DNA from: Gammaproteobacteria bacterium
GTDB lineage: Bacteria; Pseudomonadota; Gammaproteobacteria; Steroidobacterales; GCA-2729495
NCBI GenBank assembly: GCA_023150055.1
Contig: JAKLLP010000148.1
Coordinates: 1 to 5,860, forward strand
Length of the DNA: 5,860 nucleotides
Direction: 5' to 3'
Shown here piece after piece: positions 1-5,860 of the stretch. Positions within the stretch are counted from its first letter, which is position 1, and every line of letters starts with the position of its first letter. The translations under genes and the position numbers were made by a program. The notes below the pieces were generated by a model. The model ran no database searches. It saw nothing but the letters and a program-made list of their open reading frames with translations, and was not told where the DNA came from.

Positions 1-87
1 GAAATTACCTTCATAGAGCGAAATCAGTCCGCCCAGGGTTCCCGGACGGATGATGCACTGAGGTACGATGTAGCTGTCTGCAAGCAT
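1..87 (-). CDS. Probable DUF1249 (YqiB-like) protein, N-terminal 29 codons only
   Basis: An open frame starts at an ATG (plus-strand cat at 85-87) and runs off the left edge without a stop. It begins MLADSYIVPQ and continues with GTLGGLISLYEGNF. The pattern of a short leader, then a leucine-rich turn and LYE-x-NF, resembles the start of DUF1249 proteins (E. coli YqiB has MMRLCERNF at the equivalent place). That match is from memory of the family, whose function is not established. The frame is divergent from pgm and has no clear Shine-Dalgarno sequence. A TATAGT box preceded by TGC sits 7 nt upstream of the ATG, which would put the transcript start almost at the start codon. Only the first fifth or so of the protein is visible, so the family call is tentative. 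Confidence 0.55.
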   Translation of the reverse strand, partial: MLADSYIVPQCIIRPGTLGGLISLYEGNF

Positions 88-152
88 GATTTCGACTATA
101 GCACAGCTCTTTTTGCTCTCTGACGATAGGACTACCGTCACAAAGATCCGCC
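88..152. promoter_or_regulatory. Divergent spacer between the DUF1249-like gene and pgm
   Basis: These 65 bp must hold the start signals for both divergent genes. On the minus strand an extended -10-like element, TGC-TATAGT, has its hexamer at 100-95; no good -35 is seen. On the plus strand an overlapping TATAGC lies at 97-102, a possible -10 for pgm with a leader of about 45 nt, again with no convincing -35. At 121-140 there is a near-perfect palindrome, TGACGATAG-GA-CTACCGTCA, with one mismatched pair. It ends 12 bp before the pgm start and could be an operator or a leader hairpin. These are motif readings by eye only. Confidence 0.3.
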
Positions 153-1490
153 ATGATCAACACTGCCGCCAATGACAAAAACGCATTGAAAGTCCGCACG
201 GTCGAGTGCCAACCCTTTCCCGACCAACGTATGGGCACTGCCGGACTTCGCAGAAAGGTCCGCGTATTTCGCCAACCGCATTACCTGCAGTGCTTCGTCC
301 AGGCGGTGCTGGACACCCTGCGGCTGCCGGCGGGCGCGAGACTGGTGATTGGTGGCGATGGGCGGTTCTTCAATGACAGCGCCGTCCAGACGATCATACG
401 CATGGCGGCTGCCGCCGGGGCCGGGCACCTGGTCGTGGGTCAGAACGGGCTGCTGTCGACGCCTGCTGCATCTCATCTCATCCGCCTGCGTAAGGCCCAC
501 GGCGGCTTCGTGCTGACCGCCAGTCACAATCCCGGGGGGCCGGATGCCGATTTCGGCATCAAGTTCAACATTGCCACTGGCGGCCAGGCACCACCCGCCC
601 TGTCCGATGCGGTCTACGAGGCCAGCCGGGCGCTCAGCGGTTATCGGCTCGCAGAACTGCCGGACATCGACCTGTCGCGGACCGGGATACACACAGTCTG
701 CGGAATGCAGATCGAGATCGTCGACTCCGTCGCCGATTACGAGAGCCTGATGCAACGACTGTTCGACTTCGACCGGATCCGCGGTTGGACCGCAGCCGGC
801 CACCAGCTCGTCTTCGACGCCATGCACGGCGTCACCGGGCCCTACGCCCGGCGGATATTCACGACTGCTCTTGGTGTTGCGCCGGCGAACCTGCTACATG
901 CCGAACCCCTGCCCGACTTCGGTGGGCTGCATCCCGACCCCAATCCGGTCGATTGTCGCGCGCTGGTGGAGCGCAGCAATGAACCAGAGGCACCGGCTCT
1001 CCTGGCAGCCTCCGATGGCGATGGCGACCGCAACATGATTCTCGGCCCGGGCTTCATGCTGTCGCCCGGCGACAGCGTCGCCATGATGCTCGCCCATGCC
1101 CGCCGGGTGCCCGGCTACCGCGACGGCGTGCCTGGTGTTGCGCGGTCCATGCCGACGAGTCGTGCCCTCGATGTCGTGGCAGCGGATCTCGGGCTGCCCT
1201 GCTACGAGACGCCGACCGGCTGGCGCTTTTTTTGCAACCTTCTCGATGCCGGCCGCATCGGCCTGTGCGGCGAGGAAAGTTTCGGTACGGGTTCCTCCCA
1301 CCCACGCGAGAAAGACGGCCTGTGGGCCGTGCTGTTCTGGATGAACGTCCTCGCCGCGCTCGATACGACCCTGCCCCGGATCGCCGACGCCCACTGGTGC
1401 CGTTACGGGCGCCACTATTTCCAACGCCATGACTATGACATTCCGGACGCTGCCCGCGGCGGTCGGAGAGAGCCGCATCACCGAGGCTGA
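153..1490 (+). CDS. pgm: Phosphoglucomutase, domains I-III; frame lost before domain IV
   Basis: Phosphoglucomutase of the eukaryotic-type alpha-D-phosphohexomutase branch, interconverting glucose-1-phosphate and glucose-6-phosphate in the cytoplasm. Visible landmarks: an N-terminal VRTVECQPFPDQRMGTAGLR-type opening (14-33), the catalytic phosphoserine loop TASHNPGG (122-129, Ser124), the Mg-binding loop DGDGDRN (288-294; Asp288, 290, 292), TPTGW (353-357) and the sugar-binding loop GEESFGTGSSH (373-383). Homology continues through YGRHYFQRHDYD (418-429), then the frame drifts into an Arg-rich tail and stops at residue 445, where the family normally has about 540 residues. The missing domain IV lies directly downstream in the +1 frame. 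The start is the only ATG ahead of the homologous region; it adds about 13 residues, and its Shine-Dalgarno is weak. Either a recent pseudogene or a sequence error is likely. Alone, this product lacks the phosphate-binding domain and should be inactive. Confidence 0.88.
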   Translation: MINTAANDKNALKVRTVECQPFPDQRMGTAGLRRKVRVFRQPHYLQCFVQAVLDTLRLPAGARLVIGGDGRFFNDSAVQTIIRMAAAAGAGHLVVGQNGLLSTPAASHLIRLRKAHGGFVLTASHNPGGPDADFGIKFNIATGGQAPPALSDAVYEASRALSGYRLAELPDIDLSRTGIHTVCGMQIEIVDSVADYESLMQRLFDFDRIRGWTAAGHQLVFDAMHGVTGPYARRIFTTALGVAPANLLHAEPLPDFGGLHPDPNPVDCRALVERSNEPEAPALLAASDGDGDRNMILGPGFMLSPGDSVAMMLAHARRVPGYRDGVPGVARSMPTSRALDVVAADLGLPCYETPTGWRFFCNLLDAGRIGLCGEESFGTGSSHPREKDGLWAVLFWMNVLAALDTTLPRIADAHWCRYGRHYFQRHDYDIPDAARGGRREPHHRG

Positions 1491-1764
1491 CGAGTTCGAT
1501 TATCGCGATCCCGTCGACGGCAGCGAGAGCCGCCACCAGGGGCTGCGTATTACGCTCGGCAATGGCGCGCGCATCGTCTACCGGCTCTCCGGCACGGGTA
1601 CGGCAGGCGCAACCCTGCGGGTCTACCTCGAGCGGCATGAGCGGAACAGTGATCGCCTGCACCTGCCGATTGCCGAGGTCATGCAACGGCTCGGCCGGCA
1701 GGCGGCCCATATTGCCCGCATCGAGGCCTTCACCGGACTGCAGGCACCGAGCATGATGGTGTGA
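1429..1764 (+). CDS. Phosphoglucomutase domain IV, displaced into the +1 frame
   Basis: This 111-codon frame carries the C-terminal domain of the preceding pgm. It contains EADEFDYRDPVDGS (19-32), HQGLRI, and the substrate phosphate-binding loop RLSGTGTAG (52-60) followed by ATLRVYLE, and ends in a short hydrophobic tail as family members do. It overlaps the upstream frame by 62 bp and is offset by +1. The frame is open back to about 1345, so the ATG at 1429 is just the first internal ATG; it lacks a Shine-Dalgarno sequence and lies inside the codons for the RHDYD segment of domain III/IV linker. I therefore read it as part of one broken gene and not as a separate protein. Joining the two frames near 1440 gives about 536 residues, close to normal length. 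The interdomain linker looks about 15-20 residues short compared with relatives as I recall them. Confidence 0.75.
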   Translation: MTMTFRTLPAAVGESRITEADEFDYRDPVDGSESRHQGLRITLGNGARIVYRLSGTGTAGATLRVYLERHERNSDRLHLPIAEVMQRLGRQAAHIARIEAFTGLQAPSMMV

Positions 1765-1784
1765 AGGCCCCCGCCTTCAGGGCC
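1762..1784. terminator. Hairpins across the convergent stop codons of pgm and ppsR
   Basis: A perfect 7-bp inverted repeat, TGAAGGC (1762-1768) and GCCTTCA (1773-1779), encloses a CCCC loop. The left arm contains the pgm stop codon and the right arm contains the complement of the ppsR stop. An alternative, mutually exclusive stem pairs GGCCC (1766-1770) with GGGCC (1780-1784). Being symmetric it could act on transcripts from both sides. There is no T-tract after either arm, so it is not a standard intrinsic terminator; slowing of polymerase or 3'-end protection are possible roles, by inference. Confidence 0.45.
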
Positions 1785-2601
1785 GCACGCGACGCTCGAT
1801 GCCAGTTCCGCTGAGAATGGTGCTGGCGATTTCCTCGATCGAGAACGACGTCGTATCGACGAACGGTACCTGGTAACGGCGAAACAATGCCTCCGCCCCG
1901 CGCAACTCGAAGCGTACCTGCTCGGCGCTCGAGTAGCGCCCCGTAGGGCGGCGCTCGCGCCGAATCTTCTGCAGGCGCTCCGGCGAGATGGTCAGCCCAT
2001 AGAGCTTGCGCCTGTAAGGCTCCAGGGTCTTTGGCAGCGTGCCATGCTCCAGCTGGTCCTCGGAGAGCGGGTAGTTGGCGGCGAACACTCCGTAGGCCAG
2101 CGCCAGGTACAGGCAGGTCGGCGTCTTGCCGGTACGTGAGACCCCGATCAGGATGACGTCCGCGGCCACATAGTCCGCCGTGCGCGCGCCATCGTCGTTG
2201 CCGAGAGCGAAGTTGGTGGCCTCGATCCTGCGATCATAGGCGCCGGCGTCTTTCATGCCATGCGTCCTCCCGATCGTGTGCGAGGATCGCATCTGCAGTT
2301 CCCGTTCGAGCGGCGACAGGAAAGCCTCGAAGAAATCCAGAAACAATCCCTGGACCGGCAGAAATCTCTCGCGCAACTCATCCTGCACGAGCGTGCTGAA
2401 CACAAGCGGTCGTGCGCCCTGCTCGGCGGCCACCGCATTGATCCGACGCACGACCTGGTCCGCCTTGTCAACGCTATCGATAAATGGCACAGTCACTTGG
2501 TCGAACTCGTGTGCTTCGAATTGCGTCAACAGGCTTCGACCGAGCGTTTCCGCGGTGACGCCGGTCTGGTCCGATACAAAAAAAACAGTTCGCCTGATCA
2601 T
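1777..2601 (-). CDS. ppsR: PEP synthase regulatory protein (bifunctional kinase/pyrophosphorylase)
   Basis: A 274-residue cytoplasmic protein of the PSRP/DUF299 family, which uses ADP to phosphorylate and inactivate PEP synthase on a threonine next to its catalytic histidine and uses phosphate to reverse this. The N-terminus, [20 protein letters not shown], is the family signature. A P-loop-like GVSRTGKT lies at 153-160, followed by PTCLYLA, and [10 protein letters not shown] at 201-210 is also typical. Length matches the family's usual 270-280. The frame stays open upstream to 2676, but homology begins at the ATG at 2601, so I start there; the Shine-Dalgarno is weak (GACGAG about 10 nt upstream). 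The gene is divergent from its presumed target, ppsA, with 89 bp between them, and converges on pgm with 12 bp between. Codons 6-8 contain a run of eight T. The P-loop and length show no sign of damage. Confidence 0.95.
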   Translation of the reverse strand: MIRRTVFFVSDQTGVTAETLGRSLLTQFEAHEFDQVTVPFIDSVDKADQVVRRINAVAAEQGARPLVFSTLVQDELRERFLPVQGLFLDFFEAFLSPLERELQMRSSHTIGRTHGMKDAGAYDRRIEATNFALGNDDGARTADYVAADVILIGVSRTGKTPTCLYLALAYGVFAANYPLSEDQLEHGTLPKTLEPYRRKLYGLTISPERLQKIRRERRPTGRYSSAEQVRFELRGAEALFRRYQVPFVDTTSFSIEEIASTILSGTGIERRVRP

Positions 2602-2690
2602 GGCACCCGGGCTCGTCGTGGTTACACTGCCGACTCTGGCATGCCCTGATTGTGCACGTAGATCATGGCAACACAAGGGAGTTCACGTCG
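2602..2690. promoter_or_regulatory. Divergent ppsR-ppsA spacer
   Basis: These 89 bp hold the promoters of both genes. For ppsR a weak minus-strand candidate is TTGTGT (2676-2671), a 16-bp spacer and CACAAT (2654-2649), giving a leader of about 40 nt. No convincing sigma-70 pair was found for ppsA. Short inverted repeats are present: TTGTG (2650-2654) with CACAA (2672-2676), and TGCC (2628-2631) with GGCA (2638-2641). They are short enough to arise by chance. No Cra (FruR)-like operator was recognised. Confidence 0.35.
2675..2681 (+). promoter_or_regulatory. Ribosome binding site of ppsA
   Basis: AAGGGAG ends 9 nt before the ATG at 2691. It decides the start: the frame is open back to a GTG at 2652, but protein homology ([10 protein letters not shown]) and this site both point to 2691. 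Confidence 0.7.
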
Positions 2691-5066
2691 ATGCCGTATG
2701 TTTTGCCCCTCGACAAGCTGGGGATGAGCGACGTCGAGTTGGTTGGCGGCAAGAACGCCTCTCTCGGGGAAATGCTGAAAAACCTCACTGGTCTCGGTGT
2801 GCGCGTACCGAACGGCTTCGCCACCACCGCTCAGGCTTATCGCGATTTCCTCGGCCATGACGGACTTGGCCAGCGCATCGAGTCGGCGCTGCGCGACCTC
2901 GACGTCGACGACGTGAACCGCCTCGCCGAGACGGGCCGCCGCATCCGCGAGTGGATCGTCGCCACGCCACTGCCGAATCGGCTGCTGGGCGAGATTGCCG
3001 AAGCATGGGATGCCATGGCGCGCACCGCCGGGCCCGACCTGGCAGTCGCGGTGCGCTCCTCCGCAACCGCCGAGGACCTGCCCAATGCGTCTTTCGCCGG
3101 CCAACAGGAAACCTTTCTGAACGTACGCGGCTTTGATCATGTGCTGAAGGCGATCCACGAGGTGTTTGCCTCGCTTTACAACGATCGCGCAATTGCCTAC
3201 CGGGTGCACCAGGGATTCGACCACGCTTCCGTGGCGCTCTCCGCCGGTATCCAGCGTATGGTCCGCAGCGATATCGGCACAAGCGGCGTGATATTTACCC
3301 TCGACACCGAGTCGGGCTTTCCCGACGTCGTGTTCATCACCGCCGCCTATGGACTTGGCGAGACAGTAGTCCAGGGCGCCGTCAACCCGGACGAGTTCTA
3401 CGTCTACAAGCCAGCGCTGCGTGCAGGGAAGCGTGCGGTCATCCGCAAAAAGCTCGGTTCCAAGGAGATCAAGATGATCTATGGAGCGGGTGGCGATGCG
3501 GGACCGCGGGTGACCACCGTCGCCGTCGAACCCGATCAGTCGCGTCGTTTCTGCATCACCGATGCTGACTGCGAGACGCTGGCCCGCTACGCGCTGGCCG
3601 TCGAGGCGCATTACGGGCGGCCGATGGATATCGAGTGGGGCAAGGACGGGCAGGACGGAGAAATCTACCTGCTGCAGGCCCGTCCGGAAACCGTGCAGAG
3701 TCGCAAGGGCCAGATCATCCAGCGCTATCGCCTGCGCGAGCGCTCGCGCGTGCTCATCCGGGGGCGCAGCATCGGCCACCGCATCGGCGCCGGAACGGCG
3801 CGCGTCGTCCAGAATCTCGACGAGATGCAGCGTATCCAGGCAGGCGATGTACTCGTCGCCGACATGACCGACCCTGACTGGGAACCCGTCATGAAACGCG
3901 CCAGCGCGATCGTCACCAACCGCGGTGGTCGCACCTGTCACGCCGCGATTATCGCCCGTGAACTGGGTATTCCCGCGGTGGTCGGCTGCCGTGATGCCAC
4001 CGAGCGCATTCACGACGGCGCGCAGATCACGGTGTCCTGCGCCGAGGGCGAGGAAGGCATCGTTTACGAGGGGCAGCTGTCCTTCGACGAGCAGAGCATC
4101 GAACTGGATGGCCTGCCGCAGATCCCCGTCAAGATCATGATGAACGTCGGCAACCCTGATCGCGCCTTCGATTTCTCCGCCATACCCAACCACGGCGTCG
4201 GGTTGGCGCGGCTGGAGTTCATCATCAACCGCATGATCGGGGTTCACCCGAGGGCGCTGCTCGAGTTCGATTCGCTTCGGGCCGATCTCAAGGAGATCGT
4301 CCGTGAGCAGATGGCCGGCCACTCCGACCCGGTGGAGTTCTTCGTCTCCAGGCTCGCCGAGGGCATCGCCTGTATCGCGGCAGCCTTCGCGCCGCGTCCG
4401 GTTATCGTGCGACTGTCCGACTTCAAGAGCAACGAGTACGCCAACCTGATCGGCGGCCGGGAATACGAACCAGAAGAGGAGAACCCCATGCTCGGCTTCC
4501 GAGGCGCATCGCGTTACGTAGCCGAGTCGTTCCGCCCCTGCTTCGATCTCGAGTGCCAGGCCATCCGGCGGGTTCGTGAGGAAATGGGACTCGAGAACGT
4601 CGAGGTCATGGTGCCGTTCGTGCGCACCGTCGCCGAGGCGGAGGCCGTGACCCAACTGCTTGCCGCAAATGGCCTGAGGCGCGGGAAAAAAGGCCTGCGC
4701 CTGATCATGATGTGCGAAATACCGACGAACGCCCTGCTTGCGGAGCAGTACCTGGAGCATTTCGACGGCATGTCGATCGGCTCAAACGACATGACGCAGC
4801 TCACGCTCGGCATCGACCGTGACTCGGCGATCATTGCCTCGCTGTTCGACGAACGCGATGACGCCGTGAAGGCGTTGTTGTCGATGGCGATTACCGCCTG
4901 TCGAAAAGCGGGGAAATATATCGGCATCTGCGGCCAGGGCCCCTCTGACCATCCGGACTTTGCCCGCTGGCTCGTCGATCAGGGCATAGACAGCCTGTCG
5001 CTGAACCCGGACACCGTACTCGAAACGTGGTTATTCCTGGCTGGCGCACCGGGCAAGCCCGCGTGA
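2691..5066 (+). CDS. ppsA: Phosphoenolpyruvate synthase (pyruvate, water dikinase)
   Basis: Converts pyruvate, ATP and water to phosphoenolpyruvate, AMP and phosphate, the first step of gluconeogenesis from pyruvate or lactate; cytoplasmic. The product is 791 residues, against 792 for the E. coli enzyme. An N-terminal ATP-grasp nucleotide-binding domain occupies about 1-345 and includes [11 protein letters not shown] (121-131). The swivelling phosphohistidine domain carries [16 protein letters not shown] with catalytic His417 and, two residues before it, Thr415, the position that PpsR-type regulators phosphorylate. The C-terminal PEP/pyruvate barrel (about 475-785) has NPMLGFRG (598-605) and the [10 protein letters not shown] segment with the catalytic Cys747. 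All key residues are present and the frame is intact. It is divergent from ppsR and ends 19 bp from the convergent SH3 gene. Regulation by the neighbouring ppsR product is inferred from the family. Confidence 0.97.
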   Translation: MPYVLPLDKLGMSDVELVGGKNASLGEMLKNLTGLGVRVPNGFATTAQAYRDFLGHDGLGQRIESALRDLDVDDVNRLAETGRRIREWIVATPLPNRLLGEIAEAWDAMARTAGPDLAVAVRSSATAEDLPNASFAGQQETFLNVRGFDHVLKAIHEVFASLYNDRAIAYRVHQGFDHASVALSAGIQRMVRSDIGTSGVIFTLDTESGFPDVVFITAAYGLGETVVQGAVNPDEFYVYKPALRAGKRAVIRKKLGSKEIKMIYGAGGDAGPRVTTVAVEPDQSRRFCITDADCETLARYALAVEAHYGRPMDIEWGKDGQDGEIYLLQARPETVQSRKGQIIQRYRLRERSRVLIRGRSIGHRIGAGTARVVQNLDEMQRIQAGDVLVADMTDPDWEPVMKRASAIVTNRGGRTCHAAIIARELGIPAVVGCRDATERIHDGAQITVSCAEGEEGIVYEGQLSFDEQSIELDGLPQIPVKIMMNVGNPDRAFDFSAIPNHGVGLARLEFIINRMIGVHPRALLEFDSLRADLKEIVREQMAGHSDPVEFFVSRLAEGIACIAAAFAPRPVIVRLSDFKSNEYANLIGGREYEPEEENPMLGFRGASRYVAESFRPCFDLECQAIRRVREEMGLENVEVMVPFVRTVAEAEAVTQLLAANGLRRGKKGLRLIMMCEIPTNALLAEQYLEHFDGMSIGSNDMTQLTLGIDRDSAIIASLFDERDDAVKALLSMAITACRKAGKYIGICGQGPSDHPDFARWLVDQGIDSLSLNPDTVLETWLFLAGAPGKPA

Positions 5067-5082
5067 CGGCTCATCCTCCGTC
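5065..5082. terminator. Weak inverted repeat after ppsA
   Basis: GACGG (5065-5069) pairs with CCGTC (5078-5082) around an 8-nt loop, starting within the ppsA stop codon and filling most of the 19-bp gap between the two convergent genes. The stem is only 5 bp and has no T-tract, so a terminator role is doubtful. Confidence 0.2.
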
Positions 5083-5085
5083 CCG

Positions 5086-5796
5086 CTATAACCTGTCCCA
5101 GCCCGATTTCCTCTTCCAGCGTATCCGCGGCAGCAAGAGCCCGAGAAGCAGGCCGAGCAGCAGCACAGCCGCACCGGCGAGAAACCAGCTGCGGCGGTTG
5201 TTGTCGACGAGCGACTGGTTGCTCGCGCTCAATTCATCGATGCGCATCTCGGCGGCTGCCGTCCTCGAGCGCAGGTCGCGGTTCTCCTCGTCCAGCGCCA
5301 GCGCGTTCCCGGACAGTTGCCGCACCGACGCCAGGTCCTGCTCGAGAGTGCGTTCTGCCGCGCTGAGTCGCTCGACTTCACGCTGCAGCCCGTCACGCTC
5401 CGCACGCAGCTCACGCAGTTCGTCGGAAAGTTGCCCATGCTGCCCGCGAAGCTCCTGGTAGCGCGCCTCGGTCTCCGGCAATTGCGTACGTGCGGGTGGC
5501 CGGTTCTGCAGGAAACGCGTCAGCACCCAGCCTTCCGCGCCGGACGGGGTACGGATCCTGCTGTACCCCGATCGATCATTGGTTTCCAGCAATTCGACCT
5601 GAGTGCCACTCGGCACCATGCGTGTAATCGCGTGCTGCGTGCTTTGACCACGGCGCATGTCGACCTCGAGCTGCTCGCTGATCCAACGCGTCGCCTCCGC
5701 GGCAGCGGCGCCAGCGGCCGCTGCCAACACCGCGAGGGCCAGCGCCAGCTGCGCCCCCCTCGTGCTCACCATCGATGCCCGATATCTTTTCCGCAC
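5086..5796 (-). CDS. Membrane-anchored SH3-domain protein, YgiM-like (TIGR04211 type)
   Basis: A 236-residue envelope protein of unestablished function. In order: a basic n-region RKRYR and an Ala/Leu-rich signal peptide, with likely cleavage after Ala33 before EATRW (E. coli YgiM has EETRY there); a bacterial SH3 domain at about 36-97; a heptad-like, Glu/Arg/Leu-rich coiled coil at about 107-200; one membrane helix at about 203-223 (LLLGLLLGLLLP); and a basic tail ending WKRKSGWDRL. This order matches YgiM. The SH3 and coiled coil should lie in the periplasm with the basic tail in the cytoplasm. I chose the GTG at 5796 because GGAG lies 6 nt upstream and a -10-like box lies further up. The ATG at 5772 would give 228 residues with a still adequate signal peptide but a poor ribosome site. 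The TTG at 5841 is rejected because it would precede that -10 box. Confidence 0.85.
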   Translation of the reverse strand: MRKRYRASMVSTRGAQLALALAVLAAAAGAAAAEATRWISEQLEVDMRRGQSTQHAITRMVPSGTQVELLETNDRSGYSRIRTPSGAEGWVLTRFLQNRPPARTQLPETEARYQELRGQHGQLSDELRELRAERDGLQREVERLSAAERTLEQDLASVRQLSGNALALDEENRDLRSRTAAAEMRIDELSASNQSLVDNNRRSWFLAGAAVLLLGLLLGLLLPRIRWKRKSGWDRL

Positions 5797-5860
5797 GCCT
5801 GACTCCAACCGAGACGCTTTAGAGATTTTACTACAGGTCAATACTTCAATATCCTGTTTT
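5797..5860 (-). promoter_or_regulatory. Upstream region of the SH3-protein gene
   Basis: This is the most AT-rich stretch of the window. On the minus strand TAAAAT (5830-5825) is a -10 candidate that would start transcription near 5818. TTGAAG (5849-5844) is only 13 bp upstream of it, too close for a normal -35, and no better one is visible before the window ends. GGAG at 5806-5803 is the ribosome site for the GTG start. No gene is seen here on either strand. Confidence 0.4.

Noticed and set aside
11..238. A 75-codon minus-strand frame across the pgm start
   Set aside because: It overlaps the pgm N-terminus and resembles no family. The other minus-strand frame at 1-87 has the more protein-like sequence.
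138..827. A 229-codon minus-strand frame opposite pgm
   Set aside because: Antisense shadow of a clearly conserved coding region, with no domain and no ribosome site recognised.
1227..1233. Run of seven T in pgm as a possible frameshift site
   Set aside because: The frame is correct on both sides: GWRFFCNLLDAG continues straight into the conserved GEESFGTG loop. The frame break lies about 200 bp further on.
894..1710. Two overlapping minus-strand frames (894-1481 and 1054-1710) opposite pgm
   Set aside because: Their products are low-complexity, Arg/Gly/Ala-rich and resemble nothing known; they are complements of the pgm codons.
2602..2676. Extending ppsR upstream by 25 codons
   Set aside because: Homology starts at [11 protein letters not shown], and the extension would run through the ppsA control region.
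2652..2690. Extending ppsA upstream to the GTG at 2652
   Set aside because: The extra 13 residues have no family counterpart, and AAGGGAG is placed correctly for the ATG at 2691.
2622..4760. A 712-codon open frame on the minus strand opposite ppsA
   Set aside because: It covers most of ppsA in antisense, its product has no recognisable domain, and it is rich in Asp, His, Gly and Arg as expected from the complement of high-GC codons. ppsA itself is fully conserved.
5317..5802. Plus-strand frames opposite the SH3-protein gene (5027-5461, 5317-5802)
   Set aside because: Ser/Arg-rich shadows of the coiled-coil codons, with no ribosome site or recognisable domain.

Overview
The window reads as a stretch of ordinary chromosome from a GC-rich gammaproteobacterium. 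Reasons: a PpsR/PpsA pair, an SH3/coiled-coil protein of the YgiM type and the start of a probable DUF1249 (YqiB-like) protein, a mix typical of Gammaproteobacteria, with long antisense open frames typical of high-GC coding DNA. No RNA gene, insertion sequence, CRISPR array, prophage or defence gene was seen.

Layout. At the left edge (1-87, minus) is the first 29 codons of a probable DUF1249 protein. A short divergent spacer (88-152) separates it from a eukaryotic-type alpha-D-phosphohexomutase, phosphoglucomutase (pgm). Domains I-III of Pgm lie in one frame (153-1490) and domain IV in the +1 frame (1429-1764), so the gene is frameshifted as given. Its end converges on ppsR (1777-2601, minus), with a perfect hairpin across the two stop codons. 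ppsR is transcribed away from ppsA (2691-5066, plus) across an 89-bp divergent spacer. ppsA converges, 19 bp apart, on a minus-strand membrane-anchored SH3 protein (5086-5796) whose probable promoter lies at the right edge.

How the genes relate. PpsA makes phosphoenolpyruvate from pyruvate, the entry to gluconeogenesis. PpsR is the known type of bifunctional kinase/phosphorylase that switches PpsA off and on, so a regulator and its target sit side by side. Pgm interconverts glucose-1-phosphate and glucose-6-phosphate at the far end of sugar synthesis; its neighbourhood with ppsRA is thematically consistent, but nothing shows co-transcription. The SH3 protein and the DUF1249 fragment have no visible link to this metabolism.

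I found no convincing new system. The observation most worth checking is the broken reading frame of pgm between domains III and IV.
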